The notes beneath the pieces are model-generated. The model was not told the DNA's origin. It ran no database searches and saw nothing but the letters and a program-made list of their open reading frames with translations. DNA of 64,000 nucleotides from Planctomycetota bacterium (GTDB taxonomy: Bacteria; Planctomycetota; B15-G4). Position numbers and translations under genes: made by a program. Shown one piece after another: positions 9,042 to 18,729 of this stretch. How positions within the stretch are numbered: the stretch's first letter is position 1; every line of letters starts with the position of its first letter. The stretch lies in the NCBI GenBank assembly GCA_020638905.1, contig JACKHP010000016.1:1-64000 (forward strand). The letters are read 5' to 3'.

Positions 9042-11888
9042 ATGTCGAAGCCGGTCGCGCGCACGGGCGCGCTGCTCGTCGCGCTCGTCGCGACGGCCTG
9101 CACGAGCGAGCGCGATCGCGCGGCGCTGGCCGAGCGCGACCTGCCCCCCGCGGCCGCGGTCGACGCCGGCGGCGAGCTGCTGCTGGCCTCGCGCGACTGC
9201 ACGGCCTGCCATCGCGCGCCGTCGTCCACCGACGCACGCCTGCGCACGCTCGCGGCGCCCGACCTGTCCGACGCGGGGGCGCGCCTGTCGCCCTCGTGGA
9301 CACGCGCGTTCCTGCTCGACCCGCGCGGCGTGCAGCCCGACTCGCGCATGCCCGACGCGCTGCTCGGACTCGACGCCGACGAGCGCGCGGAGGCCGTCGA
9401 CGAGCTCGTGCACTTCGTGGCCTCGCTCGGCGGACCGCACGCGCCCGATCCCCTGCCGCCCGGCGCCTTCGACGTCGACGCGGGACGCGCGCTGTTCGAG
9501 ACGCTCGGCTGCCTGCCGTGCCACGTCGACCGGCTCGCACCGCGCCGGCTCGCGCGCAAGACCGACCTGCTGTCGCTCACCGCCTTCCTGCTCGATCCGC
9601 TGGCGTCCCGTCCGTCGGGGGAGATGCCGTCGCAGCGGCTCGACGAGGGCGAGGCGCGCGCCCTGGCGGCGTACCTGCTGCGCGCCCAGGCCGAGGCCGG
9701 CCCGCGCGAGGAGCGGCGCAGTCCGGGGCTCGACGTCGAGTCCTACGAGCTGCCCGACTTCCCCTCGACGATGCCCGACTTCACCGTGCTGCGTCCGACG
9801 CGGGTCGCGACGGCGCCGACGATCGACGCGTCGTACGCCACGCGCGACGACGAGTTCGCGCTGCGCTTCAGGGGCGAGCTGTTCGTGGCCGAGTCCGGCC
9901 CGCACGAGCTCTTCGTCGAGTCGGACGACGGCAGCGAGCTGTTCCTCGACGGCGCGCTCGCGATCGACAACGACGGCCTGCACAGCCAGGCGCGCAAGAG
10001 CGCGACGCTCGAGCTCGACGCCGGCTGGCACGCGCTCGAGGTGACCATGTTCGAGGCCGGCGGCGACGAGTACGCCGGCGCGGGCTGGATCGTCGACGGC
10101 GAGCCGCGTCCGTTCGCCGAGAGCGAGCTCTCGACGCGGCGCCTCGTCTACGCTCCCCTGGGATCCGAGCCGTTCACGCTCGACGCGCGCAAGGCCGAGC
10201 GCGGACGCGAGCGCTACCTCGCGCTCGGCTGCGCCGCCTGCCATCCGCTGCCGGGACTGGTCGGGGCGCCCGACGCGCCGCCGCTGCTGGCGCTCGACGT
10301 GACCCGCGGCTGCCTGGCCGAACGTCCCCCGCACGGCGCGCCCGACTACACGCTCTCGGACAGCCAGCGCGCGTCGCTCGCGCGCGCGCTGGCCGTCCCC
10401 GACACGCTGGCCGCGCCACACCCGCCCGCCGGCGCGGTCGCGCACGCGCTCGCGCTGCTGCGCTGCACCGCATGTCATGCGCGCGACGGCGCGGGCGGCG
10501 CCCAGGGCGCGGTGCGCGCGGCCTTCGTGGGCAGCGCCGACCTGGGCGACGAGGGACGCCTGCCGCCCGACCTCAGCGGCGTCGGCGCCAAGCTCCGGCC
10601 CGCGTGGCTCGAGCGCGTGCTCGTCGAGGGCGCGCGCGCCCGTCCGTACGTCGTGGCGCGCATGCCCGTGTTCGGACGCGACAACGTCGCGCCCCTCGTC
10701 CCGGCGCTGCTGGCCGCCGATCGCGCGCCGCGCGCAGCCGCGCTCGCCGACGCCGACGCGACGCTCGCCGACGCGACGCCGACGCACGTCGGGCGTCCCC
10801 TGCCCGAACCCGACGACGCGACGATCGTCGCCGGGCGCCGCCTCGTGGGACGCACCGGGCTGTCGTGCATCAGCTGCCACCAGATCGCGGGCTACGAGTC
10901 GGTCGGCATCCCCGGGCCCGACCTGGCGAAGATGCCCGAGCGGCTCGAACTCGACTGGTTCCGGCGCTTCCTGGCCGAACCGCTCGCGATGCGGCCGGGC
11001 ACGCGCATGCCGACCTTCTGGGAGGACGGCGTGAGCGTCGTGAAGGACGTGCTCGACGGCGATCCCGCGGCGCAGACCGACGCGCTCTGGACGTACCTCT
11101 CGCTTGGCGACGCGATGCCGCTGCCGCCCGGACTGCTCGTCGACCGCGCGTCGTACGACCTCGTCCCGGTCGACAAGGCGCTGTGGTGCGCGGTGTTCAT
11201 GCAGGGACTCTCGGCGCGCGTGCTCGCGGTGGGCTTCCCCGAGCGCGTGAGCGTGGCGTACGACGAGGAGCACGTGCGCCTCGCGAAGCTCTGGCGCGGC
11301 GACTTCCTGAACGTCCAGGGGACGTGGCGCGCGCGCGCCGGCAAGCTCGAGGCGCCGCTCGGCGTCGACGTGCGCGACCTGCCGCCGGCCGAACCGTTCG
11401 CGAAGCTGTCCGACGCCGCGCGCGATGCGTGGCCGTCCGAGACGGGACGCGCCGCGGGCTGGCGCCTGGTCGAGAAGCGCCGCGACGCCGAGGGCCGTCC
11501 CACGTTCGTCACGCGCAGCGCCGGCGTGCAGGTCGAGGAGTCGCTGCGCGCCGGACTGTCGGTCGACGAGGGCCGGCTCGTGCGCGCGTTCGTCGTGCGC
11601 GCTCCCGGCGACGGACGCCAGGGGCTGCTGCTGCGCGCGGCGGTCGCCGGGTCGATCACGCCGGCCGACGACGAGCCGTCCGGAGGCGCAGACCTGGGCG
11701 AGCCCGTCTCGACCTGGATCACCGACGACGGGCTGCGGCTCGTCGTGCGCGGCGCCCGGGCCCGGGTGCGACGCGCCCCGTCCGGCGCCGACGGGACGTC
11801 CGACACGCCGACGGACGAACTGCTCGTCGACGCCGCCCCGCCGGGCGACGCCAAGCTCCTGCGCTTCGAGGTCGAGATGCGATGGTGA
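9042..11888 (+). CDS. Secreted penta-CXXCH c-type cytochrome lipoprotein with PA14-like domain
   Basis: 948 residues. The N-terminus carries a lipoprotein-like signal (VALVATAC, Cys20). Five CXXCH haem sites lie at residues 53 (CTACH), 157 (CLPCH), 397 (CAACH), 475 (CTACH) and 609 (CISCH), with downstream Met/His residues suitable as distal ligands. Between the second and third, about residues 265-355, sits a PA14-like beta domain (EFALRFRGELFVAESGPHEL, SDDGSELFLDG). The rest is a beta-rich C-terminal domain. Proteins of this sort are common in Planctomycetota beside sugar dehydrogenase-like propellers and presumably accept their electrons in the periplasm. The stop codon overlaps the next ATG by 7 nt, so the two are translationally coupled. 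ATG at 9042 was chosen because it alone gives a signal peptide; the frame is open far upstream by GC bias only. Confidence 0.88.
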   Translation: MSKPVARTGALLVALVATACTSERDRAALAERDLPPAAAVDAGGELLLASRDCTACHRAPSSTDARLRTLAAPDLSDAGARLSPSWTRAFLLDPRGVQPDSRMPDALLGLDADERAEAVDELVHFVASLGGPHAPDPLPPGAFDVDAGRALFETLGCLPCHVDRLAPRRLARKTDLLSLTAFLLDPLASRPSGEMPSQRLDEGEARALAAYLLRAQAEAGPREERRSPGLDVESYELPDFPSTMPDFTVLRPTRVATAPTIDASYATRDDEFALRFRGELFVAESGPHELFVESDDGSELFLDGALAIDNDGLHSQARKSATLELDAGWHALEVTMFEAGGDEYAGAGWIVDGEPRPFAESELSTRRLVYAPLGSEPFTLDARKAERGRERYLALGCAACHPLPGLVGAPDAPPLLALDVTRGCLAERPPHGAPDYTLSDSQRASLARALAVPDTLAAPHPPAGAVAHALALLRCTACHARDGAGGAQGAVRAAFVGSADLGDEGRLPPDLSGVGAKLRPAWLERVLVEGARARPYVVARMPVFGRDNVAPLVPALLAADRAPRAAALADADATLADATPTHVGRPLPEPDDATIVAGRRLVGRTGLSCISCHQIAGYESVGIPGPDLAKMPERLELDWFRRFLAEPLAMRPGTRMPTFWEDGVSVVKDVLDGDPAAQTDALWTYLSLGDAMPLPPGLLVDRASYDLVPVDKALWCAVFMQGLSARVLAVGFPERVSVAYDEEHVRLAKLWRGDFLNVQGTWRARAGKLEAPLGVDVRDLPPAEPFAKLSDAARDAWPSETGRAAGWRLVEKRRDAEGRPTFVTRSAGVQVEESLRAGLSVDEGRLVRAFVVRAPGDGRQGLLLRAAVAGSITPADDEPSGGADLGEPVSTWITDDGLRLVVRGARARVRRAPSGADGTSDTPTDELLVDAAPPGDAKLLRFEVEMRW

Positions 11889-14275
11889 TCCCGTCCCTGC
11901 TGCTGCTGTGCCTCGCGCTCGACGGCGGCACGCCGCCCGCGAACGCACCCGTCGCCGTGCCGCCGGCGCCCGCCCCCGCCTCGGCCTCGGCCGCCCCGAT
12001 CCGGGACGCGGCGCTCACCGAGGCCGACGTGTACCGCGTCCTCGACGTGCCCACGCCGGACGACGTGGTGCTCGAGGTGGGTGGACTGCTGCCGATCGGC
12101 GACGACGACCTGCTCGTCTGCACGCGCCGCGGCGACGTCTGGCGCATCCACGACGTGACGTCCGACGCGCCGACCTGGACGCTCTTCGCCGACGGCCTGC
12201 ACGAGCCCCTCGGCCTGCTGCTCCACGAGGGACGCATCCTCGTCTGCCAGCGCGCCGAGGTGACCGAGTTGCGCGACGACGACGGCGACGGCTTCGCCGA
12301 GGTGCAGTCGGTGGTGAACGACGGCTGGAGCGTCTCGGGCAGCTATCACGAGTACGCCTTCGGTCCGCGCGTCGGACCCGACGGCGCGCTGTGGGTGACG
12401 CTCAACCGTCCCTTCGACGCCGAGCCCTTCGGACGCGTGCCGTTCCGCGGCTGGGCCGTGCGCCTGCGCGACGACGGACGCATCGACGGGATGTGTGCCG
12501 GCCTGCGCTCGCCGTGCGGCGTCGAGACCTCGCCCTGGGGCGAGCTCTACTACACCGACAACCAGGGCGAGTGGTGCGGCGCGAGCAAGCTCTCGGTGCT
12601 GCGCGAGGGCGACTTCCACGGACACCCGCTCGGCATCGGCTCGTGCAACATGCCGAACTCGAGGGTCGAACACCCGGGCGAGATCCCCGACGGCGTGCTC
12701 ATGGGCACGGCGGCGAAGCGCATCCCGCACTTCAGGCTGCCCGCGGTGTGGTTCCCGTACGACGAGATGGGACGTTCGCCGTCCGGCTTCGTGTGGGACG
12801 AGACCGGCGGCGCGTTCGGACCGTTCGGGCACCAGGTCTTCGTCGGCGACCAGTACCAGGCGTCCGTGCTGCGCGTCTTCCTCGAGGACGTCGACGGCGT
12901 GAGCCAGGGCGCGTGCTTCCCGTTCAGGAAGGGCCTCGCGTCGGGCGTGATCCGCACGCACTTCCTGCGCGACGGCAGCCTGGCCGTGGGCATGTCCGAC
13001 CGCGGCTGGCCGAGCCTCGGCGACCGCGAGTACGGCCTGCAGCGCCTCGTCTGGACGGGCGTCGTCCCGTTCGAGATCGCCGAGATGCGCGCGCGACCGG
13101 ACGGCTTCCAGCTCGTGCTCACGAAACCCGTGAACGTGCTGACCGCGCTGCCGTTCGCGTTCGACGTGAGCCGCTACACGTACGAGCTGCACAGCGACTA
13201 CGGCAGCGACGAGACCGACACGCAGCAGCTCGACGTACGCGGCGTGCGCGTGGCCGACGACGGACGCACGCTCGACCTCGTCGTCGACGGCATGAAGGCG
13301 GGCTACGTCCACGAGTTGACCGTCGTCGGGCTGCACGACGTCGACGGCCAGCCGCTGCTGCACGAGAAGGCCTACTACACGCTCACCGAGTACCCTGGCG
13401 ACGACCCGCCCGACAAGGTCGTCTTCGTGGCCGCCGACGACGAGTACCGTAGCGAGGAATCGCTGCCGATGCTGGCCGCGATGCTGACGCGCGACTTCGG
13501 CGTCGAGGCCACGGTGCTGTATCCGACCGCGGCCGACGGCACGCTCGACGTCACGGTGACCGACCACATCGCCGGTCTCGAGGCGCTGCGCGACGCCGAC
13601 CTGCTGGTGCTCTTCACGCGCTTCCGCGCCCTGCCCGACGACGAGCTGTCACGCATCGAACAGTACGTCGACTCGGGACGTCCCGTGGTCGGCTTCCGCA
13701 CGGCGACCCACGCGTTCGCGTACCCCGAGGGCGACGAGCGCGCCGCGCGCACCGAGCACTTCGGTCGCGACGTGTTCGGCGCCGACTGGATCGCGCACCA
13801 CGGGCACGGCTCGCACACGGAGGTGACGCTCGCGGCCGCGCCCGAAGCCGAAGCCGCGCCCGAAGCCGAAACCGTCCCAGACGCCGAAGCGGTCGTCGCC
13901 TGGCATCCCATCCTCCGCGGCGTGACGCCGTTCACGGCGGCGTCGTGGCTCTACCACGTGAGCGGCGGAGGCGACGCGCTCGACGGCGACTGCACGCCGC
14001 TGCTGCTCGGACGCGCGGTCGACTCCGAGCAGTCCGACGAGACGCGCTTCCCGCGCACGCAGCCGGTCGCCTGGACGCGCACCGATCGCGTCGGCCGCGT
14101 GGCGTTCACGACCCTCGGCCATCCCGACGACTTCCGCGATCCGTCGATGCGTCGGCTCGCGCTGCAGATGATGCTCTGGGCCCTCGATCGCGAGGACGAG
14201 ATCCCCGCGGACGGCGTCGACGCGACGCCCGTCGAGGCCTACGACCCGTCCCCCGCGGGAGTCGTCGCGCGGTAG
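11882..14275 (+). CDS. Secreted sorbosone/glucose dehydrogenase-like propeller with ThuA-like domain
   Basis: 797 residues. A signal peptide (MVIPSLLLLCLALDGG) is followed by a Pro/Ala linker and a propeller (about 45-400; motifs LEVGGLLPIGDDDLLVCTRRGDVWRI and WGELYYTDNQGEW) of the PQQ-type sorbosone dehydrogenase family. A small beta domain (about 405-505) joins it to a ThuA/trehalose-utilisation-like domain (about 509-785; KVVFVAADDEYR, VVGFRTATHAF, GRVAFTTLGHPDDF). Residues about 655-672 hold a short APEAEAAPEAET repeat. The start overlaps the cytochrome stop (ATGGTGA), so both proteins are probably made in fixed ratio: dehydrogenase and its cytochrome electron acceptor. Substrate unknown. 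Confidence 0.88.
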   Translation: MVIPSLLLLCLALDGGTPPANAPVAVPPAPAPASASAAPIRDAALTEADVYRVLDVPTPDDVVLEVGGLLPIGDDDLLVCTRRGDVWRIHDVTSDAPTWTLFADGLHEPLGLLLHEGRILVCQRAEVTELRDDDGDGFAEVQSVVNDGWSVSGSYHEYAFGPRVGPDGALWVTLNRPFDAEPFGRVPFRGWAVRLRDDGRIDGMCAGLRSPCGVETSPWGELYYTDNQGEWCGASKLSVLREGDFHGHPLGIGSCNMPNSRVEHPGEIPDGVLMGTAAKRIPHFRLPAVWFPYDEMGRSPSGFVWDETGGAFGPFGHQVFVGDQYQASVLRVFLEDVDGVSQGACFPFRKGLASGVIRTHFLRDGSLAVGMSDRGWPSLGDREYGLQRLVWTGVVPFEIAEMRARPDGFQLVLTKPVNVLTALPFAFDVSRYTYELHSDYGSDETDTQQLDVRGVRVADDGRTLDLVVDGMKAGYVHELTVVGLHDVDGQPLLHEKAYYTLTEYPGDDPPDKVVFVAADDEYRSEESLPMLAAMLTRDFGVEATVLYPTAADGTLDVTVTDHIAGLEALRDADLLVLFTRFRALPDDELSRIEQYVDSGRPVVGFRTATHAFAYPEGDERAARTEHFGRDVFGADWIAHHGHGSHTEVTLAAAPEAEAAPEAETVPDAEAVVAWHPILRGVTPFTAASWLYHVSGGGDALDGDCTPLLLGRAVDSEQSDETRFPRTQPVAWTRTDRVGRVAFTTLGHPDDFRDPSMRRLALQMMLWALDREDEIPADGVDATPVEAYDPSPAGVVAR

Positions 14276-14338
14276 TCCGCACGGACGTCCCCGCGCGAGA
14301 CGGGCCCTGCAGGTGCGGCCGAGCGCGGCGCGCGGAGC

Positions 14339-15856
14339 TCACGAGATCGCGCTGACGACTCCGTTCGTGGCCGACAGGCCGAACGGCCCGCCGGGATCGA
14401 AGATCCACACCTGCGCGAAGAGCTCGAAGCCCAGGGGCAGGCCGGGAGGCAGGTCGAGCGCGACCTGCAGCGTCCCCTGGGGCGAGACCTGCAGCATCAC
14501 GAGCGCGTCGGCGTCGGGCACGAAGACGCCGCCGTGGAACGGGACGTCGATCTGATCGAATCCCAGCACGAGCACGGCCTGCGCGTTCGGCTGGGACTTG
14601 GCCACGCCGAAGCCGATCGATCCGCCGGCGGCGAAGGCCGCGACGTCCAGCGTCGGCAGACCGAGACTGCCCGCCAGCGCGTGCCCGAGGCTGACGCTCG
14701 AGCCCGTCGGGTCGGTCCCGTTCAGCCAGACCTCGAGCGGGGGATTGCCGATGAAGTTCGCACCCACGATGTCGAGGTCGCCGTCGCCGCCGAGGTCGCC
14801 CACGCGCAGGTTGTGCGAACCGCCGGTGTCGACGAGCAGCGCCGCGAACGACGACGCGTCGCCGACGTTGCGGTACACGACGACGTCGCCGAACATCTCG
14901 GCGGTCACGATGTCGAGGTCGCCGTCGAGGTCCATGTCGCCGGTCTTGAACGTGTGGATCGACGCCACGCTGCCGTCGACGACGTGCTCCGTCCACGGGC
15001 CCGTCCTGGGCTGCAGCGCCTCGTACCACGCGAGCTTGCCGGACGATTCGGCGGGCGCGAGCAGCACGTCGGTGCGGCCGTCGGCGTCGAGATCGGCGAG
15101 CGTCACGCCGACCTGCGCAGGCCAGCCCGACGCGACGGAGTGCTTCGTCCAGCCGGCGCCGGTGTTCTCGACCCAGTAGCCGTTGAAGGCCAGGTCGAGA
15201 TCGCCGTCGCCGTCGAGGTCGCCCACGTCGGTGCCCTCGCCCTCGGTCGACGCGGCGGCGAGCCCGACGTGGGACCAGTTGCCGGACGCGAGCTGGTACC
15301 AGAGGTGGGTCGTGCCCTTGCGCGTCACGACGTCGAGCCGTCCGTCGCCGTCGAGGTCTGCCGTCACGACGTCGTGAGCCCAGTCGCCCTGGGCGCCGAT
15401 CGGGTGCCGCACCCAGGCCGATCCGGCCCACGCGCCGACCGACGGACGCGGGTTCTCGTACCAGAGCACGTTCTGCCCCGAGGGTCCGTCGGGCACCACG
15501 AGGTCCGGGTCGCCATCGCCGTCCACGTCGGCCACGGCCATGTCGGTGGTGAACTCGACCTGGGCCACGTCGACCTCCACCTGGCTCCACGTCGGCCAGC
15601 GGTAGAGCACGAGACGCGCACCGCCCTGCACCACGTCGGCCAGGCCGTCGCCGTCGAAGTCGCCGATGCCCTTGCAGTCCCCCGACGCGGACGCGTCGAT
15701 GACCTGGTGCTGGAACGGGATCTGTCCGGACGCGCACGGCACGGCCAGCCACAACAGCCCGAGTCCGAGCAGCGCGGACGCGGCCAGCTTCAGCGTGCGC
15801 CTCGGCGCGTCGCGCCCTGGGCTCCGTACGGGACGGCATGCGGGCAGCGTCGTCAT
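14339..15856 (-). CDS. Secreted seven-bladed FG-GAP/VCBS propeller protein (copy 1)
   Basis: 505 residues. Signal peptide (about 1-40, hydrophobic core AASALLGLGLLWLAVPCASG). Seven calcium-binding D-x-D-x-D-G repeats (GDFDGDGLADVV to GDLGGDGDLDIV) form an integrin-alpha-like seven-bladed propeller. The last ~115 residues are a separate beta module (LGHALAGSLG..., VPFHGGVFVPD, LFAQVWIFDPGGPFGLSATN) that recurs in three other proteins of this window. The start is supported by GGAG 10 nt before ATG. The stop lies 63 nt from the convergent dehydrogenase gene. Tandem paralogue of the next gene upstream. Extracellular or periplasmic; ligand unknown. Confidence 0.9.
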   Translation of the reverse strand: MTTLPACRPVRSPGRDAPRRTLKLAASALLGLGLLWLAVPCASGQIPFQHQVIDASASGDCKGIGDFDGDGLADVVQGGARLVLYRWPTWSQVEVDVAQVEFTTDMAVADVDGDGDPDLVVPDGPSGQNVLWYENPRPSVGAWAGSAWVRHPIGAQGDWAHDVVTADLDGDGRLDVVTRKGTTHLWYQLASGNWSHVGLAAASTEGEGTDVGDLDGDGDLDLAFNGYWVENTGAGWTKHSVASGWPAQVGVTLADLDADGRTDVLLAPAESSGKLAWYEALQPRTGPWTEHVVDGSVASIHTFKTGDMDLDGDLDIVTAEMFGDVVVYRNVGDASSFAALLVDTGGSHNLRVGDLGGDGDLDIVGANFIGNPPLEVWLNGTDPTGSSVSLGHALAGSLGLPTLDVAAFAAGGSIGFGVAKSQPNAQAVLVLGFDQIDVPFHGGVFVPDADALVMLQVSPQGTLQVALDLPPGLPLGFELFAQVWIFDPGGPFGLSATNGVVSAIS

Positions 15857-16186
15857 GGTGAGATCTCCGGGGGAGGAGCACGCACCAGGCCGCCGAACCC
15901 GACTCCTGCGGCTCCGAGACGTGGAGCCGGCGCGATCCGCGGCTCGGGATTGCAAACGCCATGCCCAACCGGCGCCCGGAGTCGCCGCCACGCACACACC
16001 GATGCCGGGCGCCCGATCGCCGCCCGGCATCGCCGACCCGCTGCTCCGTGCGTGTGTGGAATGTAGAACTGGCCGCCGTCCCGAGCCGCGCGCCGGGCTT
16101 CGCCTGCGCGAGTCCGGACCGAGCGGACGAGCACGCCGTCGTCGGGGCGCATGCGGCCCCGCTGCGGCACCGCGGCGCGCCGCGGT
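15857..16186. other. 330-nt intergenic region between tandem FG-GAP genes
   Basis: No convincing gene. It holds a nested hairpin (15993-16058) and a TACATT (-10-like) element on the minus strand at 16065-16060. Open frames across it are GC-bias shadows without start signals. Confidence 0.5.
15993..16058 (-). terminator. Strong nested hairpin downstream of FG-GAP copy 2
   Basis: A perfect 11-bp stem (16001-16011 with 16021-16031, GATGCCGGGCG) with a 9-nt loop is flanked by a further 7-bp arm pair (15993-15999 CACACAC, 16052-16058 GTGTGTG). No T-tract follows, so it could equally be an mRNA leader structure of FG-GAP copy 1. Confidence 0.4.
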
Positions 16187-17668
16187 TCAGAACACGGTGC
16201 AGTCGACCGCGTTCGTCGAGGAGAACCCCAGCGGCGCGCCGGCGTCCTTGACCCACACCTGGGCCGTGAGCGTGAAGCCGAACGGCATGCCGGCGGGCCA
16301 CCCGAGGGTGAGCCCGAACGCGCCGTGCGAGCCGACGACCTGCGGCACGAGCAGGGTCGTGTCGGGGACGAAGAGCCCGCCGTGGAACGGCACGTCGATC
16401 TTCTGGAGCCCGAACACGAACACGGCCGGCGCGTTCGGGAGCGCGCCGGCGACCGTGTAGGCGACCTCGTCGCCCGGCTGGAAGGACGTGGCCGTGAGCG
16501 AGGGCGATCCCAGGCTGCCCGCGAGGGCGTGCCCGAGGTCGACGGCGCGGCCCGAGGGGTCGACTCCGTTCTCCCAGGTCTCGAGCGGCGCGTTGCCGAT
16601 GAAGTTGGCGCCGACGATGTCGGTGTCCCCGTCGCCGGCGAGGTCGCCGAGCCGCAGGTTGTGCGAGCCGCCGGTGCCCACGAGCTGGTGCGTCCACGCC
16701 AGCCCGTCGCCCTGGTTGTAGTGCACCACGACGTCGCCGAACATCTCGGCGGTGACGACGTCGAGCCGGCCGTCGAGGTCGATGTCGGCGGTCTTGAAGG
16801 TGTGGATGCCCGTCACGTTCCCGTCGATGACGTGCTCGGTCCACGGGCCGTGCACGGGATCGGCGGCCTCGTACCAGGCGAGCTGGCCGACGGCTTCGGC
16901 CGGCGACAGCAGCACGTCGGTCCGTCCGTCGAGCTGGAGGTCGGCCAGGGTCACGCCGACCTGCGTCGGCCAGCCGCTCGCGACGGCGTGCTTGGCCCAT
17001 CCGGTCGACGTCTGCTCGACCCAGTACGCGTTGAAGGCCAGGTCGAGGTCGCCGTCCCCGTCGATGTCGCCCACGTCCGTCCCCTCGCCCTGCGTGGAGG
17101 CCGCCGTGAGCACCGTGTGGGTGAAGACGCCGGGCGTGTGCTGGGAGTAGATCGCCGTGGTTCCCTTGCGTCCCACGACGTCGAGGCGTCCGTCGCCGTC
17201 GAGGTCGCCCGTCACGACGTCGTGGACCCACCCGCCCTGCGCACCGATGGCGTGACGCACCCAGGCGGAGCCGTCCAGGGCACTGCCGCCCGGGCGCGGG
17301 TTCTCGTACCAGAGCAGGTTCTCGCCCGAGTTGCCGTCGGGGATGACGAGGTCGACGTCGCCGTCGCCGTCGACGTCACCGACCGCCATGTCGGTGGTGA
17401 ACTCCTGATGCGCCACGTCGACCAGCACCTGGCTCCACGTCGGCCAGATGTAGAGCACGAGCTGCGCGCCTCCCTGCACCACGTCGACCAGGCCGTCGCC
17501 GTCGAAGTCGCCGATGCCCTTGCAGTCACCGGACTGCTGGGCGTCGATGATCTCGTGCTGGAACGCCACCTGACCCGGGGCGTGCCCCACGAGGACCGCT
17601 GCGCCGAGGGTCGCGGCGGCGAGCGCGGCGCGCACGCCCCGCGGGGAGGACATCGGGTGCGGCTTCAC
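16187..17668 (-). CDS. Secreted seven-bladed FG-GAP/VCBS propeller protein (copy 2)
   Basis: 493 residues, a close tandem paralogue of the adjacent gene: QVAFQHEIIDAQQSGDCKGI here against QIPFQHQVIDASASGDCKGI there. Signal peptide, seven D-x-D-x-D-G blades (GDFDGDGLVDVV to GDLAGDGDTDIV) and the same C-terminal module (VPFHGGLFVPD, GFTLTAQVWVKDAGAPLGFS). GTG at 17668 is preferred because AAGGA lies 8 nt before it; the ATG at 17653 has no Shine-Dalgarno. Divergent from the ABC transporter operon. Confidence 0.88.
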   Translation of the reverse strand: MKPHPMSSPRGVRAALAAATLGAAVLVGHAPGQVAFQHEIIDAQQSGDCKGIGDFDGDGLVDVVQGGAQLVLYIWPTWSQVLVDVAHQEFTTDMAVGDVDGDGDVDLVIPDGNSGENLLWYENPRPGGSALDGSAWVRHAIGAQGGWVHDVVTGDLDGDGRLDVVGRKGTTAIYSQHTPGVFTHTVLTAASTQGEGTDVGDIDGDGDLDLAFNAYWVEQTSTGWAKHAVASGWPTQVGVTLADLQLDGRTDVLLSPAEAVGQLAWYEAADPVHGPWTEHVIDGNVTGIHTFKTADIDLDGRLDVVTAEMFGDVVVHYNQGDGLAWTHQLVGTGGSHNLRLGDLAGDGDTDIVGANFIGNAPLETWENGVDPSGRAVDLGHALAGSLGSPSLTATSFQPGDEVAYTVAGALPNAPAVFVFGLQKIDVPFHGGLFVPDTTLLVPQVVGSHGAFGLTLGWPAGMPFGFTLTAQVWVKDAGAPLGFSSTNAVDCTVF

Positions 17669-17706
17669 GGTGCAGTTCCTTCGAGGACCCCCCGGCCGCG
17701 CGCCGC

Positions 17707-17735
17707 ATTCTACGCCAAGCAGGCTCGCGCGTCCC
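17707..17735 (-). promoter_or_regulatory. Possible promoter of FG-GAP copy 2
   Basis: Minus strand TAGAAT (17712-17707) lies about 39 nt before the GTG start, with GGGACG 17 nt upstream as a weak -35. Confidence 0.35.
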
Positions 17736-17823
17736 CTGGGGCGCAACGCCCGCACCCGGCTCGTGCCCCGAGCGCAGCGCGACGCGGGAAGCATCGTTCC
17801 TCCGGTGCGGGCACCCGATCCGC

Positions 17824-17829
17824 TACGAT
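17824..17829 (+). promoter_or_regulatory. TACGAT -10-like box, possibly giving a leaderless ABC mRNA
   Basis: TACGAT ends 6 nt before the ATG of the ABC ATPase gene, so transcription would start at or near the start codon. No ribosome-binding site is visible, which agrees with a leaderless transcript. No good -35 box is seen. Confidence 0.3.
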
Positions 17830-17835
17830 CCGCGC

Positions 17836-18729
17836 ATGCTCGAAGCCCGCTCCCTGCGCAGGCGCTACGGCGACCTGCTCGCCGTCGACGACGTGTCGTT
17901 CGAGATCCGGGCCGGCGAGGCCTTCGGTCTGCTGGGACCGAACGGCGCGGGCAAGAGCACGACGATCCACATGCTGGCGGGCGTGGTGACGCCCGACGGC
18001 GGCGAGATCGTCGTCGACGGGCAGCGCGATCCGTCGCGTCCCGACGTGCGGCGTGCGATCGGCGTGGCACCCCAGGGTCTCGCGCTCTACGACGAGCTCT
18101 CGGGCGAGGAGAACCTCGCGGTCTTCGCGCGCCTGTACGGGCTCGCGGGCGCGCGCCTCGCCGAGCGCGTCACGTGGGCGCTCGACTTCGCGGGCCTGGC
18201 CGACCGCCGCAGGCAACGCGTCCAGGCGTACTCGGGCGGCATGAAGCGACGCCTCAACCTGGCGTGCGCGCTCGTGCACGAGCCGAAGGTGCTGATCTGC
18301 GACGAACCCACCGTGGGCGTCGACCCGCAGTCGCGCAACCACATCTTCGACTGCATCGAGTCGCTGCGCGACGGCGGCATGACGCTGCTCTACACGACGC
18401 ACTACATGGAGGAGGCCCAGCGCCTCTGCGACCGCGTGGCGATCATGGACCACGGCCGGATCCTCGCGATCGACACGGTCGACGCGCTCGTCGAGGCGCA
18501 CGGCGGGCTCTCGGTGGTGCAGGCCGAGCTGGCGACGCCTCCGGCGTCCGGCGTCGAGGTCCCCGGACGGCTCGAGGGGACGACGCTGCGCGTCGACACC
18601 GACCGTCCGTTCGAGCTCGTGGCCTCGCTCGGCCGCGGCGGGCTCGACATCGCCTCGCTGCGCGTCGAGCGTCCCGACCTCGAACGCGTCTTCCTGCAGC
18701 TCACCGGACGGAGCCTGCGCGACGCATGA
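17836..18729 (+). CDS. ABC-2 type exporter, ATP-binding protein
   Basis: 297 residues, normal for a DrrA/NatA-type ATPase. Walker A GPNGAGKST (Lys40), Q-loop region VAPQGLALYDELSGEENL, signature YSGGMKRRLNLA, Walker B VLICDEPTVGVDPQ and switch His in TTHYMEEA are all present, followed by a C-terminal regulatory extension. It energises export through the permease encoded immediately downstream, whose ATG overlaps this stop (ATGA). Substrate unknown. Confidence 0.96.
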   Translation: MLEARSLRRRYGDLLAVDDVSFEIRAGEAFGLLGPNGAGKSTTIHMLAGVVTPDGGEIVVDGQRDPSRPDVRRAIGVAPQGLALYDELSGEENLAVFARLYGLAGARLAERVTWALDFAGLADRRRQRVQAYSGGMKRRLNLACALVHEPKVLICDEPTVGVDPQSRNHIFDCIESLRDGGMTLLYTTHYMEEAQRLCDRVAIMDHGRILAIDTVDALVEAHGGLSVVQAELATPPASGVEVPGRLEGTTLRVDTDRPFELVASLGRGGLDIASLRVERPDLERVFLQLTGRSLRDA

